This document shows positions 35,699 to 44,729 of a stretch of DNA of 64,000 bases, one piece after another. The first letter of the stretch is position 1. Each line of letters begins with the position of its first letter. Below the pieces are notes generated by a model. The model ran no database searches and was not told the DNA's origin. It saw nothing but the letters and a program-made list of their open reading frames with translations. The DNA is taken from positions 43,156-107,155 of the forward strand of contig CANLIE010000006.1 in the NCBI GenBank assembly GCA_947491225.1, in the 5' to 3' direction. A program made the position numbers and the translations under genes. Source of the stretch: an uncultured Cellulophaga sp. GTDB lineage: Bacteria > Bacteroidota > Bacteroidia > Flavobacteriales > Flavobacteriaceae.

Positions 35699-36630
35699 AT
35701 TCCCAAACTGTCTCTTAAAGATAAATGTATGTTGCTGTTTTGTTGCCAATAGGCTGTATTTAACCTACTAATTTTTGTTGCTTTGGTTGTCATTACTTTT
35801 GCGTTGTTGCCAAAACCACTTTTATATGTTTCTGTCCAGCTTTCTATAGTGTGCGGAAAAAGAGTTGTATAGTTTATGGTCAAATTACGTTCTAGTTCAG
35901 GGTAATCTACAGAATAAGTAGTTAATTCTCCTTGTTTTTTTATAGATATAATAGCATTATATGCTTTAAGTTCTATATGTTTAAATCTAAGGTATTCCAA
36001 TGCAGGTATAATTTTTAATTTACCAGTTGGTAAGTTAGAAGGATTAATACGTATTTTACTCCAAAGTTCATTTTCCAAAATATTCTTTTCAAGAGTTAAT
36101 TTTTGATCTCCTTCACTCTCAAAGTAAGAAAAACCAGTAATTTCAAAGTTTTCCCTGTTATTAATTTGTGTATAAACTTGCCCACACCATTCTTGAACGG
36201 AATTATTTACTTTTAAAGCATTGGAGTTATCCGCTACTGGATAAAAAGTACTGGTCATAACAGAATACGGATATATACCTGTTAAGAATTTTTTTGTGCT
36301 ATTTAGTTTTAATACTGAAATAGTATTAGGGTCTGGATAATCAGCTTTTACTTGTTTCTCAGGATCAAAAGGTTCAGTAACGTATATTAAAACTGCATTT
36401 CCATTACGTAATTCACCATATCTTGCCTGTTCTAATTTGTAAGAAGTTATTTCTGCATTACTATTATACCAATATTTTTTAAATTCATTGGAAAGTGGTT
36501 TTTCTTTTTTTTGAGCTGACTTAACTATTTTTTCAGTTGTATTATCATCAATTTTGTTGATAGCCTCTTTACAAGAAGTAAAAAATAGTACAAGTACTAA
36601 AAGGACTATTTTTATAAGTGGATTTTTCAT
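35695..36630 (-). CDS. conserved Flavobacterial lipoprotein
   Basis: A 311-aa protein with a lipobox (LVLFFTSCK, Cys20). The mature part has YWYNSNAEITSYKLEQARYG, NAVLIYVTEPFD and VNNSVQEWCGQVYTQ segments typical of a widespread Bacteroidota family sometimes mislabelled as septum-formation inhibitor because of its place beside maf. No known enzymatic motif. It starts 35 bp after maf and overlaps the MscS gene. Confidence 0.85.
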   Translation of the reverse strand: MKNPLIKIVLLVLVLFFTSCKEAINKIDDNTTEKIVKSAQKKEKPLSNEFKKYWYNSNAEITSYKLEQARYGELRNGNAVLIYVTEPFDPEKQVKADYPDPNTISVLKLNSTKKFLTGIYPYSVMTSTFYPVADNSNALKVNNSVQEWCGQVYTQINNRENFEITGFSYFESEGDQKLTLEKNILENELWSKIRINPSNLPTGKLKIIPALEYLRFKHIELKAYNAIISIKKQGELTTYSVDYPELERNLTINYTTLFPHTIESWTETYKSGFGNNAKVMTTKATKISRLNTAYWQQNSNIHLSLRDSLGI

Positions 36631-36665
36631 AATATGCTTGATTTTAAGTAAAATTACTTAAAATG

Positions 36666-37256
36666 TTATGCATTTGCCATAGATAGTAATGTTTTATATA
36701 CTAAATGTGTTGGAAGACCTACAACGTTAGGGTAAGAGCCTTCTATTTCTTCAATTGCTATTAACCCAATCCATTCTTGTATTCCATAAGCACCTGCTTT
36801 GTCCATAGGACTGTACTCTTTTACATAGTATTCTATCTCTTTTAGATTAAGCTCTTTAAATTTAACTCTTGTGATATGATGGACTATTTTTTGTAAATCC
36901 TTAGTTGTAAAACAAACAGAGGTAACAACACTATGCCAAGAATTGGATAGTTTTTTTAACATATTAATGGCATCATCAGCATTTTTTGGTTTACCCAACT
37001 GTTCATCATTATGCCATACAATGGTGTCTGATGTTATTAAAATATCATTTTCTAGAAGAGAATCTTTAAAAGGCACTGCTTTTAATTGAGACAAGTAATT
37101 GGTTATTTTTTCTAATTTTAAATGATTAGGAAATGCTTCTTCAATAGGTTTTATATTTACTTTAAAATCTAAACCAAGTTCTTTAAAATATTGTTGTCTT
37201 CTTGGAGATCCAGAAGCTAGGATAATAGTATGTCCTTTTAGTTTTTCTTTTAGCAT
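36666..37256 (-). CDS. maf: Maf-like nucleotide pyrophosphatase
   Basis: House-cleaning nucleoside triphosphate pyrophosphatase of the Maf/YhdE type. The 196-aa sequence has the LASGSPRRQQYFKELGLDF opening (residues 13-31), ITSDTIVWHNDEQLGKP and AYGIQEWIGLIAIEEIEGSYPNVVGLP, all family landmarks. It abuts the KdsC-like gene with no gap. An effect on septum formation is suggested by old work on Maf only. Confidence 0.95.
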   Translation of the reverse strand: MLKEKLKGHTIILASGSPRRQQYFKELGLDFKVNIKPIEEAFPNHLKLEKITNYLSQLKAVPFKDSLLENDILITSDTIVWHNDEQLGKPKNADDAINMLKKLSNSWHSVVTSVCFTTKDLQKIVHHITRVKFKELNLKEIEYYVKEYSPMDKAGAYGIQEWIGLIAIEEIEGSYPNVVGLPTHLVYKTLLSMANA

Positions 37257-37784
37257 TTAGTCGTTTTTAGCACTAAAGTTATCAAACCATTTTCCGTGTA
37301 CCTTTAAGACTTGCTCTATAACATCCCTTACACAACCATTACCACCATTTTTATGAGAAATATATTTGCTAATGCTTTTTACTTCTGCCACAGCATTTTG
37401 AGGGCACGTAGGCATACCAACTAATTGCATTGGTGGTATGTCTGGTAAGTCATCTCCCATATACAATACATTTTTGGGGTCTATATTATTGTTACTTAAA
37501 TACTCATTAAGTTGTATGGTTTTATGATGTGCTCCTAAGTAAATATCACTAACCCCTAATCCTTTAAAACGTTTACGTACACCTTCACTTGTTCCACCAG
37601 AAATAATGCAAACATTATAACCTTTATCAATAGCAGTTTTTAGTGCATAACCATCTTTTACACTCATTTTACGTAGCAACTCTCCACTTTCTGTTATTAA
37701 AATAGAATTATCCGTAAATACACCATCCACATCAAAAGCAAATGTAGTAATGTTATGTAAGTATTCTTTATAACTTTTTTCCAT
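37257..37784 (-). CDS. HAD-superfamily phosphatase, KdsC-like (type III)
   Basis: A 175-aa HAD phosphatase resembling KDO-8-phosphate phosphatase (KdsC). The nucleophile motif is FDVDGVFTDNSI (Asp in residues 18-22), followed by ISGGTSEGVRKR and the metal-site YMGDDLPDIPPM. Probably acts in lipopolysaccharide sugar synthesis; a KDO kinase gene is not nearby. Its start overlaps the DUF2520 gene's end by 17 bp. Confidence 0.92.
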   Translation of the reverse strand: MEKSYKEYLHNITTFAFDVDGVFTDNSILITESGELLRKMSVKDGYALKTAIDKGYNVCIISGGTSEGVRKRFKGLGVSDIYLGAHHKTIQLNEYLSNNNIDPKNVLYMGDDLPDIPPMQLVGMPTCPQNAVAEVKSISKYISHKNGGNGCVRDVIEQVLKVHGKWFDNFSAKND

Positions 37785-38532
37785 AAGTATTTGTAATTGA
37801 TTTGCTTATAACTTTATATATTTTTTTGTGGGTTTCATTTTTTAACTCTTGTAAATGTTTTTGCATAGTGCCTGTGTCATTACGTTTGGCAGGACCAGTC
37901 TGTGCATTATAGGCAGATAAAGTATCTAATTTAGCAGCAGTTTCTTTTAGTAGGGGTGATAAAATAGTAAAAGGAACTTTGTTCTTTGTACATATTTCTT
38001 CTCCTATATGATAGAGGTGATTTGTAAAATTATTCACAAATACAGCAGCTAAATGTATAGATTTTCGTTGTTCAGATGTTATTTTAAATACAGTATCTGA
38101 TAACTTTTTAGCTAACTTGTGTAGGAGTTGTAAATCCTTTTTATTTTCCGCTTCAATACACAAGGGAATAGTTTTAAAATCTACTAAAACTTCTTTACTA
38201 AACGTTTGTACAGGATAAAAAGAACCTCTTCTGTTGGTATTGTCCAGTGTCTGTATAGGTAAGCTACCAGAAGTATGAACAACAAGCCTGTTGGAAAAAG
38301 GAAGTATTTCTGAAATATCCCCAATGGAATCATCCTTAGTTGCTATTATATAGATATCAGCCTTTATTATTTTTGTAATATTAGAAGTTGTTTCAACTTC
38401 ATCAGTATAAGTTTTTAGTTGCTCAGGTGATCTATTGTATAATTGATTAACCTTTACACCATTTACTTTTTTTAATGCACGGTATAGATGAGATCCAATG
38501 TTTCCTAGTCCAATAATTACAACGCTAATCAT
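37768..38532 (-). CDS. Rossmann-fold and DUF2520 domain protein
   Basis: A 254-aa protein with an NAD(P)-binding IIGLGNIGSHLYRAL start (residues 6-20), IIATKDDSI, HTSGSLPIQTL, and a C-terminal helical DUF2520 half (AAVFVNNFTNHLYHIGEE; TGPAKRNDTGTMQKHL). Related to beta-hydroxyacid or pyrroline-carboxylate-type dehydrogenases, but the substrate is unknown. First gene of the run down to corA. Confidence 0.92.
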   Translation of the reverse strand: MISVVIIGLGNIGSHLYRALKKVNGVKVNQLYNRSPEQLKTYTDEVETTSNITKIIKADIYIIATKDDSIGDISEILPFSNRLVVHTSGSLPIQTLDNTNRRGSFYPVQTFSKEVLVDFKTIPLCIEAENKKDLQLLHKLAKKLSDTVFKITSEQRKSIHLAAVFVNNFTNHLYHIGEEICTKNKVPFTILSPLLKETAAKLDTLSAYNAQTGPAKRNDTGTMQKHLQELKNETHKKIYKVISKSITNTYGKKL

Positions 38533-38705
38533 ACTACAAAAGTACGGTTATTCATTATAAGAAGTAAGCGCAAAGTTTTAAAAAAATAAACAATATTTAT
38601 ATGTATAATCATTTGCTATAGCATAAACTATTTTTTGAGAAAAGCTTTCCTGTTCATAATAATTGGTTTTTTAAGTGTTAATTAATAGTCGTTTTTTAAT
38701 TTTAC

Positions 38706-38728
38706 AACTACATTGCACTAATGTAGTT
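38706..38728. promoter_or_regulatory. 23-bp palindrome upstream of the truncated haemoglobin
   Basis: Perfect half-sites AACTACATT (38706-38714) and AATGTAGTT (38720-38728) around GCACT. The centre lies about 40 bp before the ATG at 38758. Size and layout (two 11-bp halves about a central base) are like NsrR/Rrf2-type operators, though the sequence differs. Confidence 0.55.
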
Positions 38729-38757
38729 AATAGGTTAACTAAGATACACAATTTTAT

Positions 38758-39156
38758 ATGGAAAAACAGCAGTTATTAACTAGGGAAGATGTGTTTTTAT
38801 TAGTTTCTACTTTTTATGATAAAATAAGAAAAGATGAAATTTTGGGACCCATTTTTAATGGAATAATAAAAGATTGGGATCACCATCTGCAACACTTAAC
38901 CAGTTTTTGGAGTAATCAATTATTCATAGAAAGAGGCACATATAGGGGAAACCCAATAGCAGTACATCAAGAAGTTGATAATTATACCAATAATACAATT
39001 AACGAATTACACTTTGGTATATGGTTAAATCATTGGTTTACAACCTTAGATGAACTTTTTGAAGGAGATACGGCTAATATAGCTAAAAATAGAGCAAGAA
39101 ATATGGGCACTAATATTCATATACATATTTTTAATGCAAGAAATAAAGAGAGTTAA
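38758..39156 (+). CDS. group III truncated haemoglobin
   Basis: A 132-aa 2-on-2 globin. The sequence has DVFLLVSTFYDKIRKDEILG in helices A-B, a Phe/Trp-rich E helix around HLQHLTSFWSNQLF, the proximal His in the HFGIWLNHWF segment (about residue 83) and a short F-G region. Such proteins handle nitric oxide or oxygen. It stands alone behind a palindrome that looks like an operator. Tail ARNKES is hydrophilic. Confidence 0.93.
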   Translation: MEKQQLLTREDVFLLVSTFYDKIRKDEILGPIFNGIIKDWDHHLQHLTSFWSNQLFIERGTYRGNPIAVHQEVDNYTNNTINELHFGIWLNHWFTTLDELFEGDTANIAKNRARNMGTNIHIHIFNARNKES

Positions 39157-39265
39157 AAAACTTAAAATATTTTATTTTCATTAACATTTTTAATTAGCGA
39201 GGTCATATTAAAAGTCGTAAAAAGGACGTATTTTTGCTGACCAAATTCACTAAGTTTCAGCCAGA

Positions 39266-42200
39266 ATGATAAATTTAATCAAGAAGTTCTTTTTCTCTAC
39301 ACGTTTGATGTCTTTTCTTTTTATTGCTTTTGCTATATCATTGGCTTTTGGAACATTTATAGAGAGTTGGTATAGTACAACAACTGCAAGAATTTGGATC
39401 TATAATGCACTTTGGTTTGAAGCCATAATGGTGTTTTTTGTGATAAACTTTATTGGTAATATGTTTCGTTATAATTTACTGAGAAAAGAAAAGTGGGCAG
39501 TATTACTATTACACTTATCTTGGATTTTTATCATTATAGGTGCTTTTGTTACTAGATATATTAGTTTTGAAGGTATGATGCCTATTAGGGAAGGAGCATC
39601 AGAAAATATTTTTTATTCAGATAAAACATATTTAACGGCTTTGGTGTATGGTGATGTTGATGGAACTACAATGCAAAAAAAGTATGAAGATCCAATACTG
39701 GTAACAGCTGAAGCCATTAAGTCTAGCTTACCTAAAAAGGATAAATTTAAAGGTGAAGAATTTACCATTTCATACGCAGGCTTTATAGACGGAGCAAAGA
39801 AAGGTTTAATTATAGGTGAAGAAGGAAATAATTTTTTAAAGATAGTTGAGTCTAGTGGAGGAAGTCGTCATGATCACTATTTAGAGGAAGGAGTAGTGCA
39901 AAGTATTCATAACATTTTATTTGCTTTAAATAAGCCAACAGATGGGGCTATAAATATAACAGTAACAGACTCATCTTATACTATACAATCGCCTTTTGAA
40001 GGTAGTTTTATGCGTATGGCAGATAGGTTAGAAGGTATTGTTAAAAAAGACACAGTACAAGCGTTGCAATTACGTTCTTTATACCAAATGGCAAATATGC
40101 AGTTTGTAATACCAGATTCAATTGTAAAAGGCAAGAAAGGAATAGTTAGAATACCAGATGAAGAACGTGTAAAGAATATGGCAGATGCTTTAATCGTGGA
40201 TATTACTTCTAACGGAGAAACAGTACGTAAAGAATTGTTGGGATCTAAGGGAATGGCTATTTATTCAGATAAATTTAATGTAGGCGGATTAGACTTTGTA
40301 CTAAGTTATGGTTCTAAAGTGCATACACTACCTTTTAATATTAAATTAAATGATTTTATAGCCGAAAAATACCCAGGAACAGAAAGCGGATATGCATCTT
40401 TTATGAGCAAGGTTACAGTTGAAGATGAAAAACCTTTTGATTATGATATATATATGAACCATATATTGGATCATAAAGGATATCGTTTTTTTCAAGCTGG
40501 TTTTGATCCAGATGAAAAAGGAAGTAACTTATCTGTAAACCACGATTTTTGGGGAACTTGGATAACATATATTGGATATTTTATGCTTTTTGCAGGTCTT
40601 TTAGGTATTATGTTCTTTGGAAAAACCAGATTTAAAGACTTAGCAGTATCCTTAGATAAAGTAAAAGCAAAAAAAGCAAAAATGACAACTTTATTGCTTC
40701 TTGGTAGCTTGTTATGTCTAAACGCACAAGAAAATACTTCTGATAGTCACCAGCATAGAGAAATGCCATCTCAAGAACAAATAGATTCCCTTATTGTGGA
40801 ATCTGCAGTATCTAAGGAGCACGCAGCTGCATTTGGTAAATTGGTAATACAGGATGAAGGAGGGCGAATGAAACCCATAAACACTTTTACTTCAGAATTA
40901 CTGCGTAAGCTTAGTCTTAAAAATGGTTATTTAGGTTTAAATCCAGATCAGGTTTTTTTATCTATGATGACCAATCCTGTTTTATGGTCTAACACAAATA
41001 TAATAGCCTTAGATAAGAAAGGATATAACGATAGTATTAGGAAAGTAATAGGAGTGCCATTGGATCAGAGAAACGTCAGATTGATAGACTTTTTTGATGA
41101 AAATAGTAATTATAAATTATCCCCTTTTTTAACGGAAGCCACATCTACAAATAACCCTAATAAATTTCAACAAGATTATAAAGATGCCAATATTCGCTTA
41201 GGATTATTAAATAGAGCTTTAAGCGGAGAAATAGTAAAGATTTTTCCTTTACTAAATGATGACAATAATAAATGGATATCTGCATTAGAATACAGAGGAG
41301 GACAATATCCTGTTTCAGATTCATTGTATGGTAATTTCATAAAAAATTCTATTCCGTATTATATAATGACCTTACAAAAGGCCAAAGAAAGTGGTAATTA
41401 TGATGAAGCAGATAAATTATTGGCGGCTTTTAAAAAGAACCAAGAAAACAACGGGAAAGAAGTTTTACCTTCTGATAGAAAAATAGAAATAGAGGTTATT
41501 TATAATAAGCTAGATATTTTCAATATTCTTTACAAAGGATATGGAGTTTTTGGATTAATATTATTTTTTATTCTTGTTTTTCAAATTTTTAAAGACAGGA
41601 GTATATGGCGTGTTGCTATATATTTTTTAAAGGGAACCATATTTTTATTATTTATATGGCATACGGCTGGCTTAATTTTACGTTGGTATGTTTCAGGACA
41701 CGCACCTTGGAGTGACGCTTATGAAAGTATTATATATGTTGCTTGGGCAACATTAGGCATGGGGTTATTGTTTGCCCGTAAAAGTAATTTAACCATAGCT
41801 GCTGCAACTTTTGTAACTGCTATGCTGTTGTGGATTGCACATCAAAACTGGGTAGATCCATCAATCTCTAATTTAGTACCTGTATTAGATAGTTATTGGT
41901 TAATGGTACATGTATCTATTATAGTTGGTAGTTATGGGCCGTTAACTGTGGGGATGATTTTAGGGGTAACATCTTTAATTCTTATTATATTAACCAATAA
42001 GAAGAACAAAGCACGTATGGATATTAATCTTAAGGAACTTACCATTATTAATGAACTGGTTTTAACTGTAGGATTGGTAATGCTTACTATAGGTAACTTT
42101 TTAGGAGGTATGTGGGCTAATGAGAGTTGGGGTCGTTATTGGGGTTGGGATCCAAAAGAAACTTGGGCATTGGTTTCCATTATGGTTTATGCATTTGTTA

Positions 42201-42439
42201 TACATATGAGACTGGTACCTGGATTACGTGGAAGATGGTTATTTAACTTTTTTAGCGTTATAGCCTTTGCAAGTATAATGATGACTTATTTTGGTGTAAA
42301 TTTTTATTTAGTTGGTTTGCATAGTTATGCTAGTGGTGCACAGGTAATTACTCCCGTTTTTATATGGTACACAGCTATAGTCATATTTATACTAGGTGTA
42401 ATAAGCTATTGGAGATATAAAGTAAATTATAGTAAATAA
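39266..42439 (+). CDS. ccsBA: fused cytochrome c biogenesis protein (ResB-CcsA)
   Basis: System II cytochrome c maturation protein that exports heme and attaches it to apocytochromes. The 1057-aa fusion has an N-terminal ResB part with transmembrane helices (residues about 15-95 and 430-450), a large periplasmic domain, and a C-terminal CcsA part with the WWD-type motif ESWGRYWGWDPKETWA near residue 955. Essential His in transmembrane helices (WHTAGLILRW; HMRLVPGL) are visible. A -7 box TATTTTTG lies at 39229-39236. It is followed at once by a MATE remnant. Confidence 0.96.
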   Translation: MINLIKKFFFSTRLMSFLFIAFAISLAFGTFIESWYSTTTARIWIYNALWFEAIMVFFVINFIGNMFRYNLLRKEKWAVLLLHLSWIFIIIGAFVTRYISFEGMMPIREGASENIFYSDKTYLTALVYGDVDGTTMQKKYEDPILVTAEAIKSSLPKKDKFKGEEFTISYAGFIDGAKKGLIIGEEGNNFLKIVESSGGSRHDHYLEEGVVQSIHNILFALNKPTDGAINITVTDSSYTIQSPFEGSFMRMADRLEGIVKKDTVQALQLRSLYQMANMQFVIPDSIVKGKKGIVRIPDEERVKNMADALIVDITSNGETVRKELLGSKGMAIYSDKFNVGGLDFVLSYGSKVHTLPFNIKLNDFIAEKYPGTESGYASFMSKVTVEDEKPFDYDIYMNHILDHKGYRFFQAGFDPDEKGSNLSVNHDFWGTWITYIGYFMLFAGLLGIMFFGKTRFKDLAVSLDKVKAKKAKMTTLLLLGSLLCLNAQENTSDSHQHREMPSQEQIDSLIVESAVSKEHAAAFGKLVIQDEGGRMKPINTFTSELLRKLSLKNGYLGLNPDQVFLSMMTNPVLWSNTNIIALDKKGYNDSIRKVIGVPLDQRNVRLIDFFDENSNYKLSPFLTEATSTNNPNKFQQDYKDANIRLGLLNRALSGEIVKIFPLLNDDNNKWISALEYRGGQYPVSDSLYGNFIKNSIPYYIMTLQKAKESGNYDEADKLLAAFKKNQENNGKEVLPSDRKIEIEVIYNKLDIFNILYKGYGVFGLILFFILVFQIFKDRSIWRVAIYFLKGTIFLLFIWHTAGLILRWYVSGHAPWSDAYESIIYVAWATLGMGLLFARKSNLTIAAATFVTAMLLWIAHQNWVDPSISNLVPVLDSYWLMVHVSIIVGSYGPLTVGMILGVTSLILIILTNKKNKARMDINLKELTIINELVLTVGLVMLTIGNFLGGMWANESWGRYWGWDPKETWALVSIMVYAFVIHMRLVPGLRGRWLFNFFSVIAFASIMMTYFGVNFYLVGLHSYASGAQVITPVFIWYTAIVIFILGVISYWRYKVNYSK

Positions 42440-42441
42440 AT

Positions 42442-42597
42442 CCTCCGTTTAAAAATTGTTTTGCATATTTATCCGCAATTACATTTAAAATGGGAGCTAT
42501 GGGGGTGTTTATTGCTATTACCTCTGCTGAGGTTTTACTAGCGATTATTTCAATTGTATGGTTTAAAAAAGGCAATTGGAAAAAAATAAATGTGTAA
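42442..42597 (+). pseudogene. remnant of a MATE efflux protein C-terminus
   Basis: A frame with no start, beginning just after the ccsBA stop, reads a hydrophobic tail containing KMGAMGVFIAITSAEVLLAI and then WFKKGNWKKINV before the TAA at 42595. This is the typical C-terminal helix and tail of MATE/NorM transporters. The rest of the gene is absent, so it is a deletion scar. The opposite-strand frame here is a shadow. Confidence 0.7.
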
Positions 42598-42602
42598 GAT
42601 TT

Positions 42603-43391
42603 TTATTTTCCACCATTAGCCTGTAAATCTGCTATACATTGCTGATCCAGTGTTGGTATTTTGTTATTGTTAATGGAGTTTAGAAGGCCTTCTCCAGTTT
42701 CCATAGTCCAATGCATTAAACAATTTTCTACAATGCAATGTTTACCATTCTCAATGTCTTGATGATCTGTTTGCATTACAGTTCCATTGTTTACTAAACC
42801 AAGCAAATGACAAATCTCATGTTGTAAAACAGTAGATGATAGTACAGATTTACTAGGAGCTAATGGCTTATTACTGAAATTTTTTATTGTATTTGCAAAA
42901 ATGGCAAAAGACGTATTACGATAAGCAATTCCTAGAACAGTTTTAGTAGCTGTATTTTCTGCATACTTTGCGTCTAAATAAATGCCAAATACCGCAACTT
43001 TGTTTTTAGAGTTGTATTGGGTACGTAAATTATCCTCCATTGCTTTTATATCATCAATAGTATATGCATCTTTAAACGGAACCGTAATCTCTTTAAGATG
43101 TAACTCCATTCCTTTAGATTTTTCTAATCTGTCCGTGACAAAAGCTTTAAAATTATCTATTGTTTCTTTTGTTGGCTTAAAATCTTTTACATAAAAAAAC
43201 TCATAAACTATTCTTTTATAAGTTGTATTAGACAATAAGTCATTGGCAGAATCTCCTACAGGTTTTTTATTTAATTTTTTATTATCTTCTGTTGATATTT
43301 CATCAGGAAAAGTAGAATCTTTACCATCTATAGAACAAGAATTAAAAATAAAAAGGGTTAAAAATAAAAAAATTATAGTTTTAAAGGTCAT
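42603..43391 (-). CDS. lipoprotein metalloprotease with archaemetzincin-like motif
   Basis: A 262-aa protein with lipobox (FIFNSCS, Cys19), so probably anchored in the outer membrane or periplasm. The zinc site is HEICHLLGL (residues about 192-200), followed by a Cys-rich CIVENCLM, recalling the CX4CXM that follows HExxHxxGx in archaemetzincins. The spacing between the two parts is longer than in archaeal enzymes. Described as membrane metalloprotease in Flavobacteria; natural substrate unknown. Confidence 0.85.
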   Translation of the reverse strand: MTFKTIIFLFLTLFIFNSCSIDGKDSTFPDEISTEDNKKLNKKPVGDSANDLLSNTTYKRIVYEFFYVKDFKPTKETIDNFKAFVTDRLEKSKGMELHLKEITVPFKDAYTIDDIKAMEDNLRTQYNSKNKVAVFGIYLDAKYAENTATKTVLGIAYRNTSFAIFANTIKNFSNKPLAPSKSVLSSTVLQHEICHLLGLVNNGTVMQTDHQDIENGKHCIVENCLMHWTMETGEGLLNSINNNKIPTLDQQCIADLQANGGK

Positions 43392-43490
43392 TATTATTTA
43401 TTGTTTTTAAATTATATAAAGCTGTTACACTCATATACGAGCTAAATTACTAAAAGGTTTTTTTGAGTTAATTAAAAGTTAAATTTGTAA

Positions 43491-43743
43491 CTTCGATTGT
43501 TATCACATAAATTAAATGACGACATAGATACAATGGCTTTCTATAGAGCATTAAAATTAATTAAATCATCTATGAGTTTAGCAGGGGTTGAAAGTACAAA
43601 TGTTGTTACCTACACAAATATTACACTCTTTATTGAGTATAGAAAAACGTACCAAGCAAGGAATTAATGATGGTTTAATTCGTTTTCCTGTAGGAATTGA
43701 AGAAACAGAAGATTTAATTATTGATATAGAACAGGCATTATAG
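43491..43743 (+). pseudogene. frameshifted C-terminal remnant of a PLP gamma-family enzyme
   Basis: Frame one reads AFYRALKLIKSSMSLAGVES (from 43536), then after a one-base shift near 43598-43600 frame two reads LLPTQILHSLLSIEKRTKQG followed by INDGLIRFPVGIEETEDLII and stops at 43741-43743. Joined, this is the end of cystathionine gamma-synthase/lyase or methionine gamma-lyase (SLGGVES.., GI.DGLIRLSVGIED.EDLI). No N-terminal part exists. It lies 16 bp before bshB1. Confidence 0.75.
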
Positions 43744-43759
43744 TAAATAAAATAGAAAA

Positions 43760-44476
43760 ATGAAATTAGATATATTAGTATTTGGGGCTCACCCAGATGA
43801 TGCAGAGTTGGGTGCAGGTGCAACCATTGCTAAGGAAATAGCCAATGGTAAAAAAGTTGGTATTATAGATTTGACGAGAGGTGAATTAGGTACAAGAGGA
43901 TCTGCAGAAATAAGAGATAGAGAAGCAAAAGCGGCAGCAAAAATTTTGGGTGTTACCGTTAGGGAAAATTTAGGTTTTGCTGATGGCTTTTTTATTAATG
44001 ACAAAAAACATCAATTAGAAATAGTAAAAATTATTCGTAAATATCAGCCAGATATTATATTGTGTAATGCAATAGATGATAGGCATATAGATCATAGTAA
44101 AGGAAGTGATTTGGTTAGCGATGCTTGTTTTTTAAGTGGTTTATTAAAGATTGAAACCTCTATTAATGATGAATTACAAGAGAAATGGCGTCCTAAACAA
44201 GTATATCATTATATACAATGGAAAAACATTGAACCAGATTTTGTAGTAGATGTTACAGGGTATGTTGAAACTAAACTAAAGGCAGTGTTGGCATATGATT
44301 CACAATTTTATAATACTAAGAGTACAGCTCCACAAACGCCAATCAGTAGTCAGAATTTTATAGATAGTGTAACATATAGAGCAAAAGACTTGGGTAGGTT
44401 AATAGGAGTAGAGTATGCGGAAGGTTTTACTGTAGAAAGGTATGTTGCTGTAAAAGGTTTAAGCGATTTAATTTAG
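43760..44476 (+). CDS. bshB1: bacillithiol biosynthesis deacetylase BshB1
   Basis: Deacetylates GlcNAc-malate in bacillithiol synthesis. The 238-aa PIG-L domain protein has LVFGAHPDDAELGAGATIAK (residues 6-25), DLTRGELGTRGSAE and the second metal motif DRHIDHSKGSDLV. The match to BshB1 over PIG-L relatives rests on length and the specific TRGELGTRG segment. bshA and bshC are not in the window. It directly follows a gene remnant. Confidence 0.94.
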   Translation: MKLDILVFGAHPDDAELGAGATIAKEIANGKKVGIIDLTRGELGTRGSAEIRDREAKAAAKILGVTVRENLGFADGFFINDKKHQLEIVKIIRKYQPDIILCNAIDDRHIDHSKGSDLVSDACFLSGLLKIETSINDELQEKWRPKQVYHYIQWKNIEPDFVVDVTGYVETKLKAVLAYDSQFYNTKSTAPQTPISSQNFIDSVTYRAKDLGRLIGVEYAEGFTVERYVAVKGLSDLI

Positions 44477-44729
44477 TAGTATTCTTGTATGTTTTTTTTT
44501 GAATTTTTGAGGTCTAAAGTAAAACTGCTTACTTTGCCTAAGGTAGTAATTACCTATACAGAACTATTGTTTTTTGTTACCATTTCCTTATAAAGTGACA
44601 GGTCTAATCCTGTGCATTTTTCATTGTTTAAAATTCTAATACTAGTTTCAACCATATCAAAATTAGTATAGAAGGGAATTTTAAAATAGATTTGCCAAAT
44701 TGAATCTATATGTGTATGTATAAAATGGA

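Noticed and set aside
42387..42575. 62-codon minus-strand frame
   Set aside because: Antisense to the MATE remnant and the ccsBA end; its hydrophobicity comes from the remnant.
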